DNA of 64,000 nucleotides, from NCBI GenBank assembly GCA_026018925.1, contig JAKSZU010000032.1, forward strand, positions 310,001 through 374,000, given 5' to 3'. The stretch comes from Tupaia tana. Lineage: Eukaryota; Chordata; Mammalia; Scandentia; Tupaiidae. The notes under the pieces were generated by a model. That model ran no database searches. It was given only the letters and a program-made list of their open reading frames with translations, and had not been told where the DNA came from. Below, piece by piece: positions 26,401-39,936 of the stretch (the first letter of the stretch is position 1; every line of letters starts with the position of its first letter). Position numbers and translations under genes: made by a program.

Positions 26401-27900
26401 AAACTAACAGTAGCCCTAAACTTACTCCCTCAAACTAAGTTCAAACCTAACCTAACCTGAAGACTAACTCAAACTATATACCTAACCCTAACCCTGGGCG
26501 GACACCTTAAGCTCCACCCCAACCCTAACCTGGCCCTGACGCTAACTCCAACCATAACAGTTACCCGAAAACTAACAGTAGACCTAAACTTAATCCCTCA
26601 AGCTAAGTTCAAACCTAACCTAACCTGAAGCGTATCTCAAACCATAGACCTCACCCTAACCCTAGGCGGACACCTTAAGCTCAACCCCAAACCTAACCTG
26701 ACCCTGACGCTAACTCCAACCATAACAGTTACCCGAAAACTAACAGTCGCCCTAAACTTACTCCCTCAAACTAAGTTCAAATCTAAACTAACCTGAAGCC
26801 TAACTCAAACAATACACCGAACCCGAACCCTAGGCGGACACCTTAAGCTCAACCCCAACCCTAACCTGGACCTGAGGCTAAAACCAACCTTAACACTGAA
26901 CCGAAAACTAACAGTAGCCCTAAACTTACTCCCTCAAACTAAGTTCCATCCTAACCTAACCTGAAGCCTAACTGAAACCATACACCTAACCCTAACCCTA
27001 GGCGGACACCTTAAGCTCAACCCCAACCCTAAAATGTCCCTGACACTAACTCCAACCATAACAGTTACCCGAAAACAAACAGTAGACCTAAACTTACTCC
27101 CTCAAACTAAGTTCAAACCTAACCTAACCTGAAGCCTAAATCAAACCATACACCTAACCCTAACCCTAGGCGGACACCTTAAGCTCAACCCCAACCCTAA
27201 CCTGACCCTCACGCTAACTCCAACCGTAACACTGAACCGAAAACTAACAGTAACCCTAAACTTACTCCCTCAAACTAAGTTCAAACCTAACCTAACCTGA
27301 AGCCTAACTCAAACCACAGACCTAACCCTAACCCTAGGCGGACACCTTAAGCTGAACCCCAACCCTAACCTGACCCTCACGCTATCTCCAACCGTAATAC
27401 TGAACCGAAAACTAACAGTAGCCCTAAACTTACTTCCTCAAACTAAGTCAATCCTAACCTAACCTGAAGCCTAAATGAAACCATAGACCTAACACTAACC
27501 CTAGGCGGAAACCTTAAGCTTAACCCCAACCCTAACCAGACCCTCACGGTAACTCAAACCGTACCACTGAACCGAAAACTAACAGTAACCCTAAACTTAC
27601 TCCCTCAAACTAAGTTCAAACCTAACCTAACCTGAAGCCTAACTGAAACCATAGACCTAACCCTAACCCTAGGCGGACACCTTAAGCTCAACCCCAACCC
27701 TAAAATGTCCCTGACCCTAACTCCAACCATAACAGTTACCCGAAAACAAACAGTAGACCTAAACTTACTCCCTCAAACTAAGTTCAAACCTAACCTATCC
27801 TGAAGCCTAAATCAAACCATACACCTAACCCTAACCCTAGGCGGACACCTTAAGCTCAACCCCAACCCTAACCTGACTCTCACGCTAACTCCAACCGTAA
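23480..27900 (+). repeat. Mixed satellite stretch without one dominant higher-order unit
   Basis: These are 168-bp monomers of the same subfamilies as elsewhere, including GTAATACTG, GACTTTATCTCCAAACG, AACTATATACC and the GGACCTGAGG cassette near 23.68, 24.86 and 26.88 kb. A segment around 25.85-27.0 kb shares marker order with 20.3-22.3 kb (CAACCGCAACC, CTACGCGGACACC, GGACATCTG), but with several breaks. No gene or foreign sequence is seen. Confidence 0.8.
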
Positions 27901-29840
27901 CACTGAACCGAAAACTAACAGTAACCCTAAACTTACTCCCTCAAACTAAGTTCAAACCTAACCTAACCTGAAGCCTAACTCAAACCATAGACCTAACCCT
28001 AACCCTAGGCGGACACATGAAGCTAAACCCCAACCCTAACCTGTCCCTGACGCTATCTCCAACCGTAACACTGAACCGAAAACAAACAGTAGCCCTAAAC
28101 TTACTCCCTCAAGCTAAGTTCAATCCTAACCTAACCTGAAGCCTAACTCAAACCATAGACCTAACCCTAACCCTACGCGGACACCTGAAGCTCAACCCCA
28201 ACCCAAACCTGATCCTGACTCTTACTCCAACTGTAACACTGAACCGAAAACTAACAGTACCCCTAAACTTACTCCCTCAAACTAAGTTCAATCCTAACCT
28301 AACCTGAAGCCTAACTGAAACCATACACCTAACCCTAACCCTAGGCGGACACCTTAAGCTCAACCCCAACCCTAAAATGGCCCTGACGCTAACTCCAACC
28401 ATAACAGTTACCCGAAAACTAACAGTAGACCTAAAATTACTCCCTCAAACTAAGTTCAAACCTAACCTAACCTGAAGCCTAACTCAAACCATAGATCTAA
28501 CCCTAACCCTAGGCGGACACCTGAAGCTCAACCCGAACCCTAACCTGACCCTGACGCTAACTCCAACCATAACAGTTACCCGAAAACTAACATTCGCCCT
28601 AAACTTACTCCCTCAAACTAAGTTCAAATCTAAACTAACCTGAAGCCTAACTCAAACAATACACCGAACCCGAACCCTAGGCGGACACCTTAAGCTCAAC
28701 CCCAACCCTAACCTGGACCTGAGGCTAAAACCAACCGTAACACTGAACCGAAAACTAACAGTATCCCTAAACTTACTCCCTCAAACTAAGTTCCATCCTA
28801 ACTTAACCTGAAGCCTAAATGAAACCATAGACCTAACCCTAACCCTAGGCGGACACCTTATGCTTAACCCCCACCCTAACCTGACCCTGACGCTTACTCC
28901 AACCGTAACACTGAACCGAAAACAAACAGTAGCCCTAAACTTACTCCCTCAAACTAAGTTCAATCCTCACCTAACCTGAAGCCTAACTGAAACCATAGAC
29001 CTAACCATAACCCTAGGCGGACACCTTAAGCTCAACCCCAATCCTAAAATGTCCCTGACACTATCTCCAACCATAACAGTTACCCGAAAACTAACAGTAG
29101 ACCTAGACTTACTCCCTCAAACTAAGTTCAAACCTAATCTAACCTGAAGCCTAACTCAAACCATAGACCTAACCCTAACCCGAGGCGGACACCTGAAGTT
29201 CCACCCCAACCCTAACCTGACCCTGACGCTATCTCCAACCGTAACACTGAACCGAAAACTAACAGTAGCCCTAAACTTACTCCCTCAAACTAAGTTCACA
29301 CCTAACCTAACCTGAAGCCTAACTCAAACCACAGACATAACCCTAACCCTAGGCGGACACCTTAAGCTCAACCCCAATCCTAACCTGACCCTGACGCTAA
29401 CTCCAACCATAACACTGAACCGAAAACTAACAGTAGCCCTAAACTTACTTCCTCAAACTAAGTTCAATCCTAACCTAACCTGAAGCCTAAATGAAACCAT
29501 AGACCTAACACTAACCATAGGCGGAAACCTTAAGCTTAACCCCAACCCTAACCTGACCCTCACGGTAACTCCAACCGTACCACTGAACCGAAAACTAACA
29601 GTAAACCTAAACTTACTCCCTCATACTAAGTTCAAACCTAACCTAACCTGAAGCCTAACTCAAACCATAGACCTAACCCTAACCCTAGGCGGACACATGA
29701 AGCTAAACCCCAACCCTAACCTGACCCTGACGCTATCTCCAACCGTAACACTGAACCGAAAACAAACAGTAGCCCTAAACTTACTCCCTCAAGCTAAGTT
29801 CAAACCTAACCTAACCTGAAGCCTAACTCAAACCATAGAC
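27900..29840 (+). repeat. Higher-order segment D, copy 1
   Basis: From 27.9 to 28.55 kb it matches 33.8-34.43 kb at an offset of 5,880 bp (35 monomers; CTACGCGG landmarks at 28,177 and 34,057). From 28.55 to 29.83 kb it matches 34.77-36.0 kb at 6,216 bp (37 monomers; CATTCGCC at 28,591 and 34,807). The two extra units in the second copy lie at about 34,430-34,770. Shared rarities include CCCGAGGCGG, CACAGACATAACC and CCCTCATACTAAG. Confidence 0.8.
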
Positions 29841-30335
29841 CTAACCCGAACCCTAGGCGGACACCTTAAGCTCAACCCCAACCCTAACCTGGACCTGAGG
29901 CTAAAACCAACCGTAACACTGAACCGAAAACTAACAGTAGCCCTAAACTTACTTCCTCAAACTAAGTTCCATCCTAACCTAACCTGAAGCCTAAATGAAA
30001 CCATAGACCTAACCCTAACCCTAGGCGGACACCTTATGCTTAACCCCCACGCTAACCTGACCCTGACGCTTACTCCAACCGTAACACTGAACCGAAAACA
30101 AACAGTAGCCCTAAACTTACTCCCTCAAACTAAGTTCAAACCTAACATAACCTGAAGCCTAACTCAAACAACAAACCTAACCCTAACCCTAGGCGGACAC
30201 CTGAAGCTCAACCTCAACCCTAACCTGACCCTGACTCTTACTCCAACTGTAACACTGAACCGAAAACTAACAGTAGCCCTAAATTTACTCCCTCAAACTA
30301 AGTTCAAACCTAACCTAACCTGAAGCCTAACTCAA
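29840..30335 (+). repeat. Link segment matching 36,560-37,055 at 40 monomers
   Basis: Shared markers are CCCACGCTAACC, CCTAACATAACC, CAAACAACAAACC, CTCAACCTCAACCC and CTAAATTTACTCC at an offset of 6,720 bp. After about 30,335 the register shifts to 42 monomers because the later copy has two extra monomers at about 37,060-37,395. Confidence 0.78.
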
Positions 30336-30339
30336 ACCA

Positions 30340-33300
30340 TACACCTAACCCTAACCCTAGGCGGACAACTTAAGCTCAACCCCTACCCTAACCTGACCCT
30401 CACGCTAACTCCAACCGAAACACTGAAGCGAAAACTAACAGTAGCCCTAAACTTACTCCCTCAAACTAAGTTCAAACCTAACCTAACCTGAAGCCTAACT
30501 CAAACCATAGATCTAACCCTAACCCTAGGCGGACACCTGAAGCTCAACCCGAACCCTAACCTGACCCTGACTCTATCTCCAACCGTAACACTGAACCGAA
30601 AACTAACAGTAGCCCTAAACTTACTCCCTCAAACTAAGTTCAAACCTAACCTAACCTGAAGCCTAACTCAAACTATATACCTAACCATAACCCCAGGCGG
30701 ACACCTTAAGCTCCACCCCAACCCTAACCTGGCCCTCACGCTAACTCCAACCATAACAGTTACCCAAAAACTAACAGTAGACCTAAACTTACTCCCTCAA
30801 TCTAAGTTCAAACCTAACCTAACCTGAAGCGTATCTGAAACCATAGACCTAACCCTAACCCTAGGCGGCCACCTTAAGCTCAACCCCAACCCTAACCTGA
30901 CCCTGACGCTAACTCCAACCATAACAGTTACCCGAAAACTAACATTCGCCTTAAACTTACTCCCTCGAACTAAGTTCAAATCTAAACTAACCTGAAGCCT
31001 AACTCAAACAATACACCGAACCCGAACCCTAGGCGGACACCTTAAGCTCAACCCCAACCCTAACCTGGACCTGAGGCTAAAACCAACCGTAACACTGAAC
31101 CGAAAACTAACAGTAGCCCTAAACTTACTCCCTCAAACTAAGTTCCATCCTAACCTAACCTGAAGCCTAAATGAAACCATAGATCTAACCCTAACCCTAG
31201 GCGGACACCTTATGCTTAACCCACACCCTAACCTGACCCTGACGCTTACTCCAACCGTAACACTGAACCGAAAACAAACAGTAGCCCTAAACTTACTCCC
31301 TCAAACTAAGTTCAATCCTCACCTAACCTGAAGCCTAACTGAAACCATAGACCTAACCTTAACCCTAGGCAGACACCTTAAGCTCAACCCCAACCCTAAA
31401 ATGTCCCTGACACTAACTCCAACCATAACAGTTACCCGAAAACTAACAGTAGACCTAAACTTACTCCCTCAAACTAAGTTCAAACCTAATCTAACCTGAA
31501 GCCTAACTCAAACCATAGACCTAACCCTAACCCTAGGCGGACACCTGAAGCTCCACCCCAACCCTAACCTGACCCTGACGCTATCTCCAACCGTAACACT
31601 GAACCGAAAACTAACAGTAGCCCTAAACTTACTCCCTCAAACTAAGTTCACACCTAACCTAACTTGAAGCCTAACTCAAACCACAGACATAACCCTAACC
31701 CTAGGCGGACACCTTAAGCTCAACCCCAATCCTAACCTGACCCTGACGCTAACTCCAACCATAACACTGAACCGAAAACTAACAGTAGCCCTAAACTTAC
31801 TCCCTCAAGCTAAGTTCAAACCTAACCTAACCTGAAGCCTAACTGAAACCATAGACCTAACCCTAACCCTAGGCGGACACCTTAAGCTCAACCCCAACCC
31901 TAACCTGACCCTGACGCTAACTCCAACCATAACACTGAACCGACAACTAACAGTAGCCCTAAACTTACTCCCTCAAACTAAGTTCAAACCTAACCTAACC
32001 TGAAGCCTAACTCAAACCATAGACGTAACCCTAACCCTAGGCGGACACCTTAAGCTCAACCCCAACCCTAACCTGACCCTGACGCTAACTCCAACCATAA
32101 CACTGAACCGACAACTAACAGTAGCCCTAAACTTACTCCCTCAAACTAAGTTCAAACCTAACCTAACCTGAAGCCTAACTCAAACCATAGACCTAACCCT
32201 AACCCTAGGCGGACACCTGAAGCTCCACCCCAAACCTAACCTGACCCTGACGCTATCTCCAAGCGTAACACTGAACCGAAAACTAACAGTAGCCCTAAAC
32301 TTACTCCCTCAAACTAAGTTCAAACCTAACCTAACCTGAAGCCTAACTCAAACCATAGACCTAACCCTAACCCTAGGCAGACACCTTAAGCTCCACCCCA
32401 ACCCTATCCTGGCCCTGACGCTAACTCCAACCATAACAGTTACCCGAAAACTAACAGTCGCCCTAAACTTACTCCCTCAAACTAAGTTCAAACCTAACCT
32501 AACCTGAAGCGTATCTCAAACCATAGACCTAACCCTAACCCTAGGCGGACACCTTAAGCTCAACCCCAACCCTAACCTGACCCTGACGCTAACTCCAACC
32601 ATAACAGTTACCCGAAAACTAACAGTCACCCTAAACTTACTCCCTCAAACTAAGTTCAAACATAACCTAACCTGAAGCCTAAATCAAACAATACACCTAA
32701 CCCTAAACCTAGGCGGACACCTCAAGCTCAACCCCAACCCTAACCTGACCCTGATGCTATCTCCAACCGTAACACTGAACCGAAAACTAACAATAGCCCT
32801 AAACTTACTCCCTCAAACTATGTTCAAATCTAAACAAACCTGAAGCCTAACTCAAACAATACACCTAACCCGAACCCTAGGCGGACACCTTAAGCTGAAC
32901 CCTAACCCTAACCTGGACCTGAGGCTAAAACCAACCGTAACACTGAACCGAAAACTAACAGTAGCCCTAAACTTACTCCCTCAAACTAAGTTCCATCCTA
33001 ACCTAACCTGAAGCCTACATGAAACCATAGACCTAACCCTAACCCTAGGCGGACACCTTATGCTTAACCCCCACCCTAATCTTACCCTGACGCTTACTCC
33101 AACCGTAACACTGAACCGAAAACAAACAGTAGCCCTAAACTTACTCCCTCAAACTAAGTTCAAACCTAACCTAACCTGAAGCCTAAATCAAACCATACAC
33201 CTCACCCTAACCCTAGGCGGACACCTGAAGCTCAACCCCAACCCTAACCGGACCCTGACTCTTACTCCAACCGTAACACTGAACCGAAAACTAACAGTAG

Positions 33301-33715
33301 CCCTAAACTTACTCCCTCAAACTAAGTTGAATCCTCACCTAACCTGAAGCCTAACTGAAACCATAGACCTAACCCTAAGCCTAGGCGGACACCTTAAGCT
33401 CAACCACAACCCTAAAATGGCCGTGACGCTAACTCCCACCATAAAAGTTACCCGAAAACTAACAGTAGACCTAAACTTACTCCCTCAAACTAAGTTCAAA
33501 CCTAACCTAACCTGAAGCCTAAATCAAACCATACACCTAACCCTAACCCTAGGCGGACACCTTAATCTCAACCCCAACCCTAACCTGACCCTCACGCTAA
33601 ATCCAACCGTAACACTGAACCGAAAACTAACAGTAGCCCTAAACTTACTCCCTCAAACTACGTTCAAACCTAACCTAACCTGAAGCCTAACTCAAACCAT
33701 AGACCTAACACTAAC
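30340..33715 (+). repeat. 42-monomer higher-order repeat, copy 1
   Basis: GCGGACAACTTAAG at 30,361 recurs at 37,417, an offset of exactly 7,056 bp (42 x 168). The match holds through the CATTCGCC unit, the GGACCTGAGG cassette, CCTAAAATGTCCC, CACAGACATAACC, the two CCGACAACTAAC units, CACCC, and AAACTATGTTC. Past about 32,860 the matching copy lies 8,904 bp away (53 monomers), because copy 2 contains an 11-monomer tandem duplication. The block ends near 33,715 (CTAACCATAGG here, CTAACCCTAGG at 42,619). Confidence 0.88.
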
Positions 33716-33719
33716 CATA

Positions 33720-36040
33720 GGCGGAAACCTTAAGCTTAACCCCAACCCTAACCTGACCCTCACGGTAACTCCAACCGTACCACTGAACCGAAAACTAACA
33801 GTAAACCTAAACTTACTCCCTCATACTAAGTTCAAACCTAACCTAACCTGAAGCCTAACTCAAACCATAGACCTAACCCTAACCCTAGGCGGACACATGA
33901 AGCTAAACCCCAACCCTAACCTGACCCTGACGCTATCTCCAACCGTAACACTGAACCGAAAACAAACAGTAGCCCTAAACTTACTCCCTCAAGCTAAGTT
34001 CAAACCTAACCTAACCTGAAGCCTAACTCAAACCATAGACCTAACCCTAACCCTACGCGGACACCTGAAGCTCAACCCCAACCCTAACCTGATCCTGACT
34101 CTTACTCCAACTGTAACACTGAACCGAAAACTAACAGTACCCCTAAACTTACTCCCTCAAACTAAGTTCAATCCTAACCTAACCTGAAGCCTAACTGAAA
34201 CCATACACCTAACCCTAACCCTAGGCGGACACCTTAAGCTCAACCCCAACCCTAAAATGGCCCTGACGCTAACTCCAACCATAACAGTTACCCGAAAACT
34301 AACAGTAGACCTAAAATTACTCCCTCAAACTAAGTTCAAACCTAACCTAACCTGAAGCCTAACTCAAACCATAGATCTAACCCTAACCCTAGGCGGACAC
34401 CTGAAGCTCAACCCGAACCCTAACCTGACCCTGACCCTATCTCCAACCGTAACACTGAACCGAAAACTAACAGTAGCCCTAAACTTACTCCCTCAAACTA
34501 AGTTCAAACCTAACCTAACCTGAAGCCTAACTCAAACTATATACCTAACCATAACCCCAGGAGGACACCTTAAGCTCCACCCCAACCCTAACCTGGCCCT
34601 GACGCTAACTCCAACCATAACAGTTACCCAAAAACTAACAGTAGACCTAAACTTACTCCCTCAAACTAAGTTCAAACCTAATCTAACCTGAAGCGTATCT
34701 CAAAACATAGACCTAACCCTAACCCTAGGCGGACACCTTAAGCTCAACCCCAACCCTAACCTGACCCTGACGCTAACTCCAACCATAACAGTTACCCGAA
34801 AACTAACATTCGCCCTAAACTTACTCCCTCAAACTAAGTTCAAATCTAAACTAACCTGAAGCCTAACTCAAACAATACACCGAACCCGAACCCTAGGCGG
34901 ACACCTTAAGCTCAACCCCAACCCTAACCTGGACCTGAGGCTAAAACCAACCGTAACACTGAACCGAAAACTAACAGTAGCCCTAAACTTACTCCCTCAA
35001 ACTAAGTTCCATCCTAACCTAACCTGAAGCCTAAATGAAACCATAGACCTAACCGTAACCCTAGGCGGACACCTTATGCTTAACCCCCACCCTAACCTGA
35101 CCCTGACGCTTACTCCAACCGTAACACTGAACCGAAAACAAACAGTAGCCCTAAACTTACTCCCTCAAACTAAGTTCAATCCTCACCTAACCTGAAGCCT
35201 AACTGAAACCATAGACCTAACCATAACCCTAGGCGGACACCTTAAGCTCAACCCCAATCCTAAAATGTCCCTGACACTATCTCCAACCATAACAGTTACC
35301 CGAAAACTAACAGTAGACCTAAACTTACTCCCTCAAACTAAGTTCAAACCTAATCTAACCTGAAGCCTAACTCAAACCATAGACCTAACCCTAACCCGAG
35401 GCGGACACCTGAAGCTCCACCCCAACCCTAACCTGACCCTGACGCTATCTCCAACCGTAACACTGAACCGAAAACTAACAGTAGCCCTAAACTTACTCCC
35501 TCAAACTAAGTTCACACCTAACCTAACCTGAAGCCTAACTCAAACCACAGACATAACCCTAACCCTAGGCGGACACCTTAAGCTCAACCCCAATCCTAAC
35601 CTGACCCTGACGCTAACTCCAACCATAACACTGAACCGAAAACTAACAGTAGCCCTAAACTTACTTCCTCAAACTAAGTTCAATCCTAACCTAACCTGAA
35701 GCCTAAATGAAACCATAGACCTAACACTAACCATAGGCGGAAACCTTAAGCTTAACCCCAACCCTAACCTGACCCTCACGGTAACTCCAACCGTACCACT
35801 GAACCGAAAACTAACAGTAACCCTAAACTTACTCTCTCATACTAAGTTCAAACCTAACCTAACCTGAAGCCTAACTCAAACCATAGACCTAACCCTAACC
35901 CTAGGCGGACACATGAAGCTAAACCCCAACCCTAACCTGACCCTGACGCTATCTCCAACCGTAACACTCAACCGAAAACAAACAGTAGCCCTAAACTTAC
36001 TCACTCAAGCTAAGTTCAAACCTAACCTAACCTGAAGCGT
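33720..36040 (+). repeat. Higher-order segment D, copy 2
   Basis: This is the counterpart of 27.9-29.84 kb, with a two-monomer insertion. Its first two units (33,720-34,050) also match 29,520-29,850 at 25 monomers, so the join near 33,715 is a recombination border between segment families. Confidence 0.78.
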
Positions 36041-38088
36041 ATCTCAAACCATAGACCTAACCCTAACCCTAGGCGGACACCTTAAGCTCAACCCCAACCC
36101 TAACCTGACCCTGACGCTAACTCCCACCATAACACTGAACCGACAACTAACAGTAGCCCTAAACTTACTCCCTCAAACTAAGTTCAAACCTAACCTAACC
36201 TGAAGCCTAACTCAAACTATATACCTAACCATAATCCTAGGCGGACACCTTAAACTCCACCCCAACCCTAACCAGGCCCTGACGCTAACTCCAACCATAA
36301 CAGTTACCCGAAAACTAACAGTAGACCTAAACTTACTCCCTCAAACTAAGTTCAAACCTAACCTATCCTGAAGCCTAACTCAAACCATAGACCTAACCCT
36401 CACCCTAGGCGGACACCTTAAGCTCAACCCCAACCCTAACCTGACCCTGACGCTAACTCCAACCATAACAGTTACCCGAAAACTAACAGTCGCACTAAAC
36501 TTACTCCCTCAAACTAAGTTCAAATCTAAACTAACCTGAAGCCTAACTCAAACAATACACCGAACCCGAACCCTAGGCGGACACCTTAAGCTCAACCCCA
36601 ACCCTAACCTGGACCTGAGGCTAAAACCAACCGTAACACTGAACCGAAAACTAACAGTAGCCCTAAACTTACTCCCTCAAACTAAGTTCCATCCTAACCT
36701 AACCTGAAGCCTAAATGAAACCATAGACCAAACCCTAACCCTAGGCGGACTCCTTATGCTTAACCCCCACGCTAACCTGACCCTGACGCTTACTCCAACC
36801 GTAACACTGAACCGAAAACAAACAGTAGCCCTAAACTTACTCCCTCAAACTAAGTTCAAACCTAACATAACCTGAAGCCTAACTCAAACAACAAACCTAA
36901 CCCTAACCCTAGGCGGACACCTGAAGCTCAACCTCAACCCTAACCTGACCCTGACTCTTACTCCAACTGCAACACTGAACCGAAAACTAACAGTAGCCCT
37001 AAATTTACTCCCTCAAGCTAAGTTCAAACCTAACCTAACCTGAAGCCTAACTCAAACAATAGACCTAACCCTAACCCTAGGCGGACACCTTAAGCTCAAC
37101 CCCAACCCTAACCTGACCCTCACGCTATCTCCAACCGTAATACTGAACCGAAAACTAACAGTAGCCCTAAACTTACTTCCTCAAACTAAGTTCAACCCTA
37201 ACCTAACCTGAAGCCTAAATGAAACCATAGACCTAACACTAACCCTAGGCGGAAACCTTAAGCTTAACCCCAACCCTAACCTGACCCTCACGGTAACTCC
37301 AACCGTACCACTGAACCGAAAACTAACAGTAACCCTAAACTTACTCCCTCAAACTAAGTTCAAACCTAACCTAACCTGAAGCCTAACTCAAACCATACAC
37401 CTAACCCTAACCCTAGGCGGACAACTTAAGCTCAACCCCTACCCTAACCTGACCCTCACGCTAACTCCAACCGAAACACTGAAGCGAAAACTAACAGTAG
37501 CCCTAAACTTACTCCCTCAAACTAAGTTCAAACCTAACCTAACCTGAAGCCTAACTCAAACCATAGATCTAACCCTAACCCTAGGCGGACACCTGAAGCT
37601 CAACCCGAACCCTAACCTGACCCTGACTCTATCTCCAACCGTAACACTGAACCGAAAACTAACAGTAGCCCTAAACTTACTCCCTCAAACTAAGTTCAAA
37701 CCTAACCTAACCTGAAGCCTAACTCAAACTATATACCTAACCATAACCCCAGGCGGACACCTTAAGCTCCACCCCAACCCTAACCTGGCCCTGACGCTAA
37801 CTCCAACCATAACAGTTACCCAAAAACTAACAGTAGACCTAAACTTACTCCCTCAATCTAAGTTCAAACCTAACCTAACCTGAAGCGTATCTCAAACCAT
37901 AGACCTAACCCTAACCCTAGGCGGCCACCTTAAGCTCAACCCCAACCCTAACCTGACCCTGACGCTAACTCCAACCATAACAGTTACCCGAAAACTAACA
38001 TTCGCCCTAAACTTACTCCCTCAAACTAAGTTCAAATCTAAACTAACCTGAAGCCTAACTCAAACAATACACCGAACCCGAACCCTAG

Positions 38089-39936
38089 GCGGACACCTTA
38101 AGCTCAACCCCAACCCTAACCTGGACCTGAGGCTAAAACCAACCGTAACACTGAACCGAAAACTAACAGTAGCCCTAAACTTACTCCCTCAAACTAAGTT
38201 CCATCCTAACCTAACCTGAAGCCTAAATGAAACCATAGATCTAACCCTAACCATAGGCGGACACCTTATGCTTAACCCCCACCCTAACCTGACCCTGACG
38301 CTTACTCCAACCGTAACACTGAACCGAAAACAAACAGTAGCCCTAAACTTACTCCCTCAAACTAAGTTCAATCCTCACCTAACCTGAAGCCTAACTGAAA
38401 CCATAGACCTAACCATAACCCTAGGCAGACACCTTAAGCTCAACCCCAACCCTAAAATGTCCCTGACACTAACTCCAACCATAACAGTTACCCGAAAACT
38501 AACAGTAGACCTAAACTTACTCCCTCAAACTAAGTTCAAACCTAATCTAACCTGAAGCCTAACTCAAACCATAGACCTAACCCTAACCCTAGGCGGACAC
38601 CTGAAGCTCCACCCCAACCCTAACCTGACCCTGACGCTATCTCCAACCGTAACACTGAACCGAAAACTAACAGTAGCCCTAAACTTACTCCCTCAAACTA
38701 AGTTCACACCTAACCTAACCTGAAGCCTAACTCAAACCACAGACATAACCCTAACCCTAGGCGGACACCTTAAGCTCAACCCCAATCCTAACCTGACCCT
38801 GACGCTAACTCCAACCATAACACTGAACCGAAAACTAACAGTAGCCCTAAACTTACTCCCTCAAGCTAAGTTCAAACCTAACCTAACCTGAAGCCTAACT
38901 GAAACCATAGACCTAACCCTAACCCTAGGCGGACACCTTAAGCTCAACCCCAACCCTAACCTGACCCTGACGCTAACTCCAACCATAACACTGAACCGAC
39001 AACTAACAGTAGCCCTAAACTTACTCCCTCAAACTAAGTTCAAACCTAACCTAACCTGAAGCCTAACTCAAACCATAGACGTAACCCTAACCCTAGGCGG
39101 ACACCTTAAGCTCAACCCCAACCCTAACCTGACCCTGACGCTAACTCCAACCATAACACTGAACCGACAACTAACAGTAGCCCTAAACTTACTCCCTCAA
39201 ACTAAGTTCAAACCTAACCTAACCTGAAGCCTAACTCAAACCACAGACCGAACCCTAACCCTAGGCGGACACCTGAAGCTCCACCCCAAACCTAACCTGA
39301 CCCTGACGCTATCTCCAACCGTAACACTGAACCGAAAACTAACAGTAGCCCTAAACTTACTCCCTCAAACTAAGTTCAAACCTAACCTAACCTGAAGCCT
39401 AACTCAAACCATAGACCTAACCCTAACCCTAGGCAGACACCTTAAGCTCCACCCCAACCCTATCCTGGCCCTGACGCTAACTCCAACCATAACAGTTACC
39501 CGAAAACTAACAGTCGCCCTAAACTTACTCCCTCAAACTAAGTTCAAACCTAACCTAACCTGAAGCGTATCTCAAACCATAGACCTAACCCTAACCCTAG
39601 GCGGACACCTTAAGCTCAACCCCAACCCTAACCTGACCCTGACGCTAACTCCAACCATAACAGTTACCCGAAAACTAACAGTCACCCTAAACTTACTCCC
39701 TCAAACTAAGTTCAAACATAACCTAACCTGAAGCCTAAATCAAACAATACACCTAACCCTAAACCTAGGCGGACACCTCAAGCTCAACCCCAACCCTAAC
39801 CTGACCCTGATGCTATCTCCAACCGTAACACTGAACCGAAAACTAACAATAGCCCTAAACTTACTCCCTCAAACTATGTTCAAATCTAAACAAACCTGAA
39901 GCCTAACTCAAACAATTCACCGAACCCGAACCCTAG
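38089..39936 (+). repeat. 11-monomer tandem duplication, copy 1 (1,848 bp)
   Basis: It starts at the GCGGACACC landmark after CACCGAACCCGAACC. The following copy begins at the equivalent landmark at 39,937. CATAGATC, CCCTAACCATAGG, CACAGACATAACC, CAGACCGAACCC, and GATGCTATC all repeat at +1,848. Confidence 0.9.

Noticed and set aside
30797-30979. Minus-strand open frame of 60 codons
   Set aside because: It begins with TTG, spans just over one satellite unit, and exists only because two substitutions removed TGA codons. At 30,967 the usual CTCAAAC reads CTCGAAC, and at 30,837 the usual TCTCAAACC reads TCTGAAACC. The protein is a low-complexity translation of the repeat (RVRVRLGLGL type), and no counterpart stays open in other monomers.
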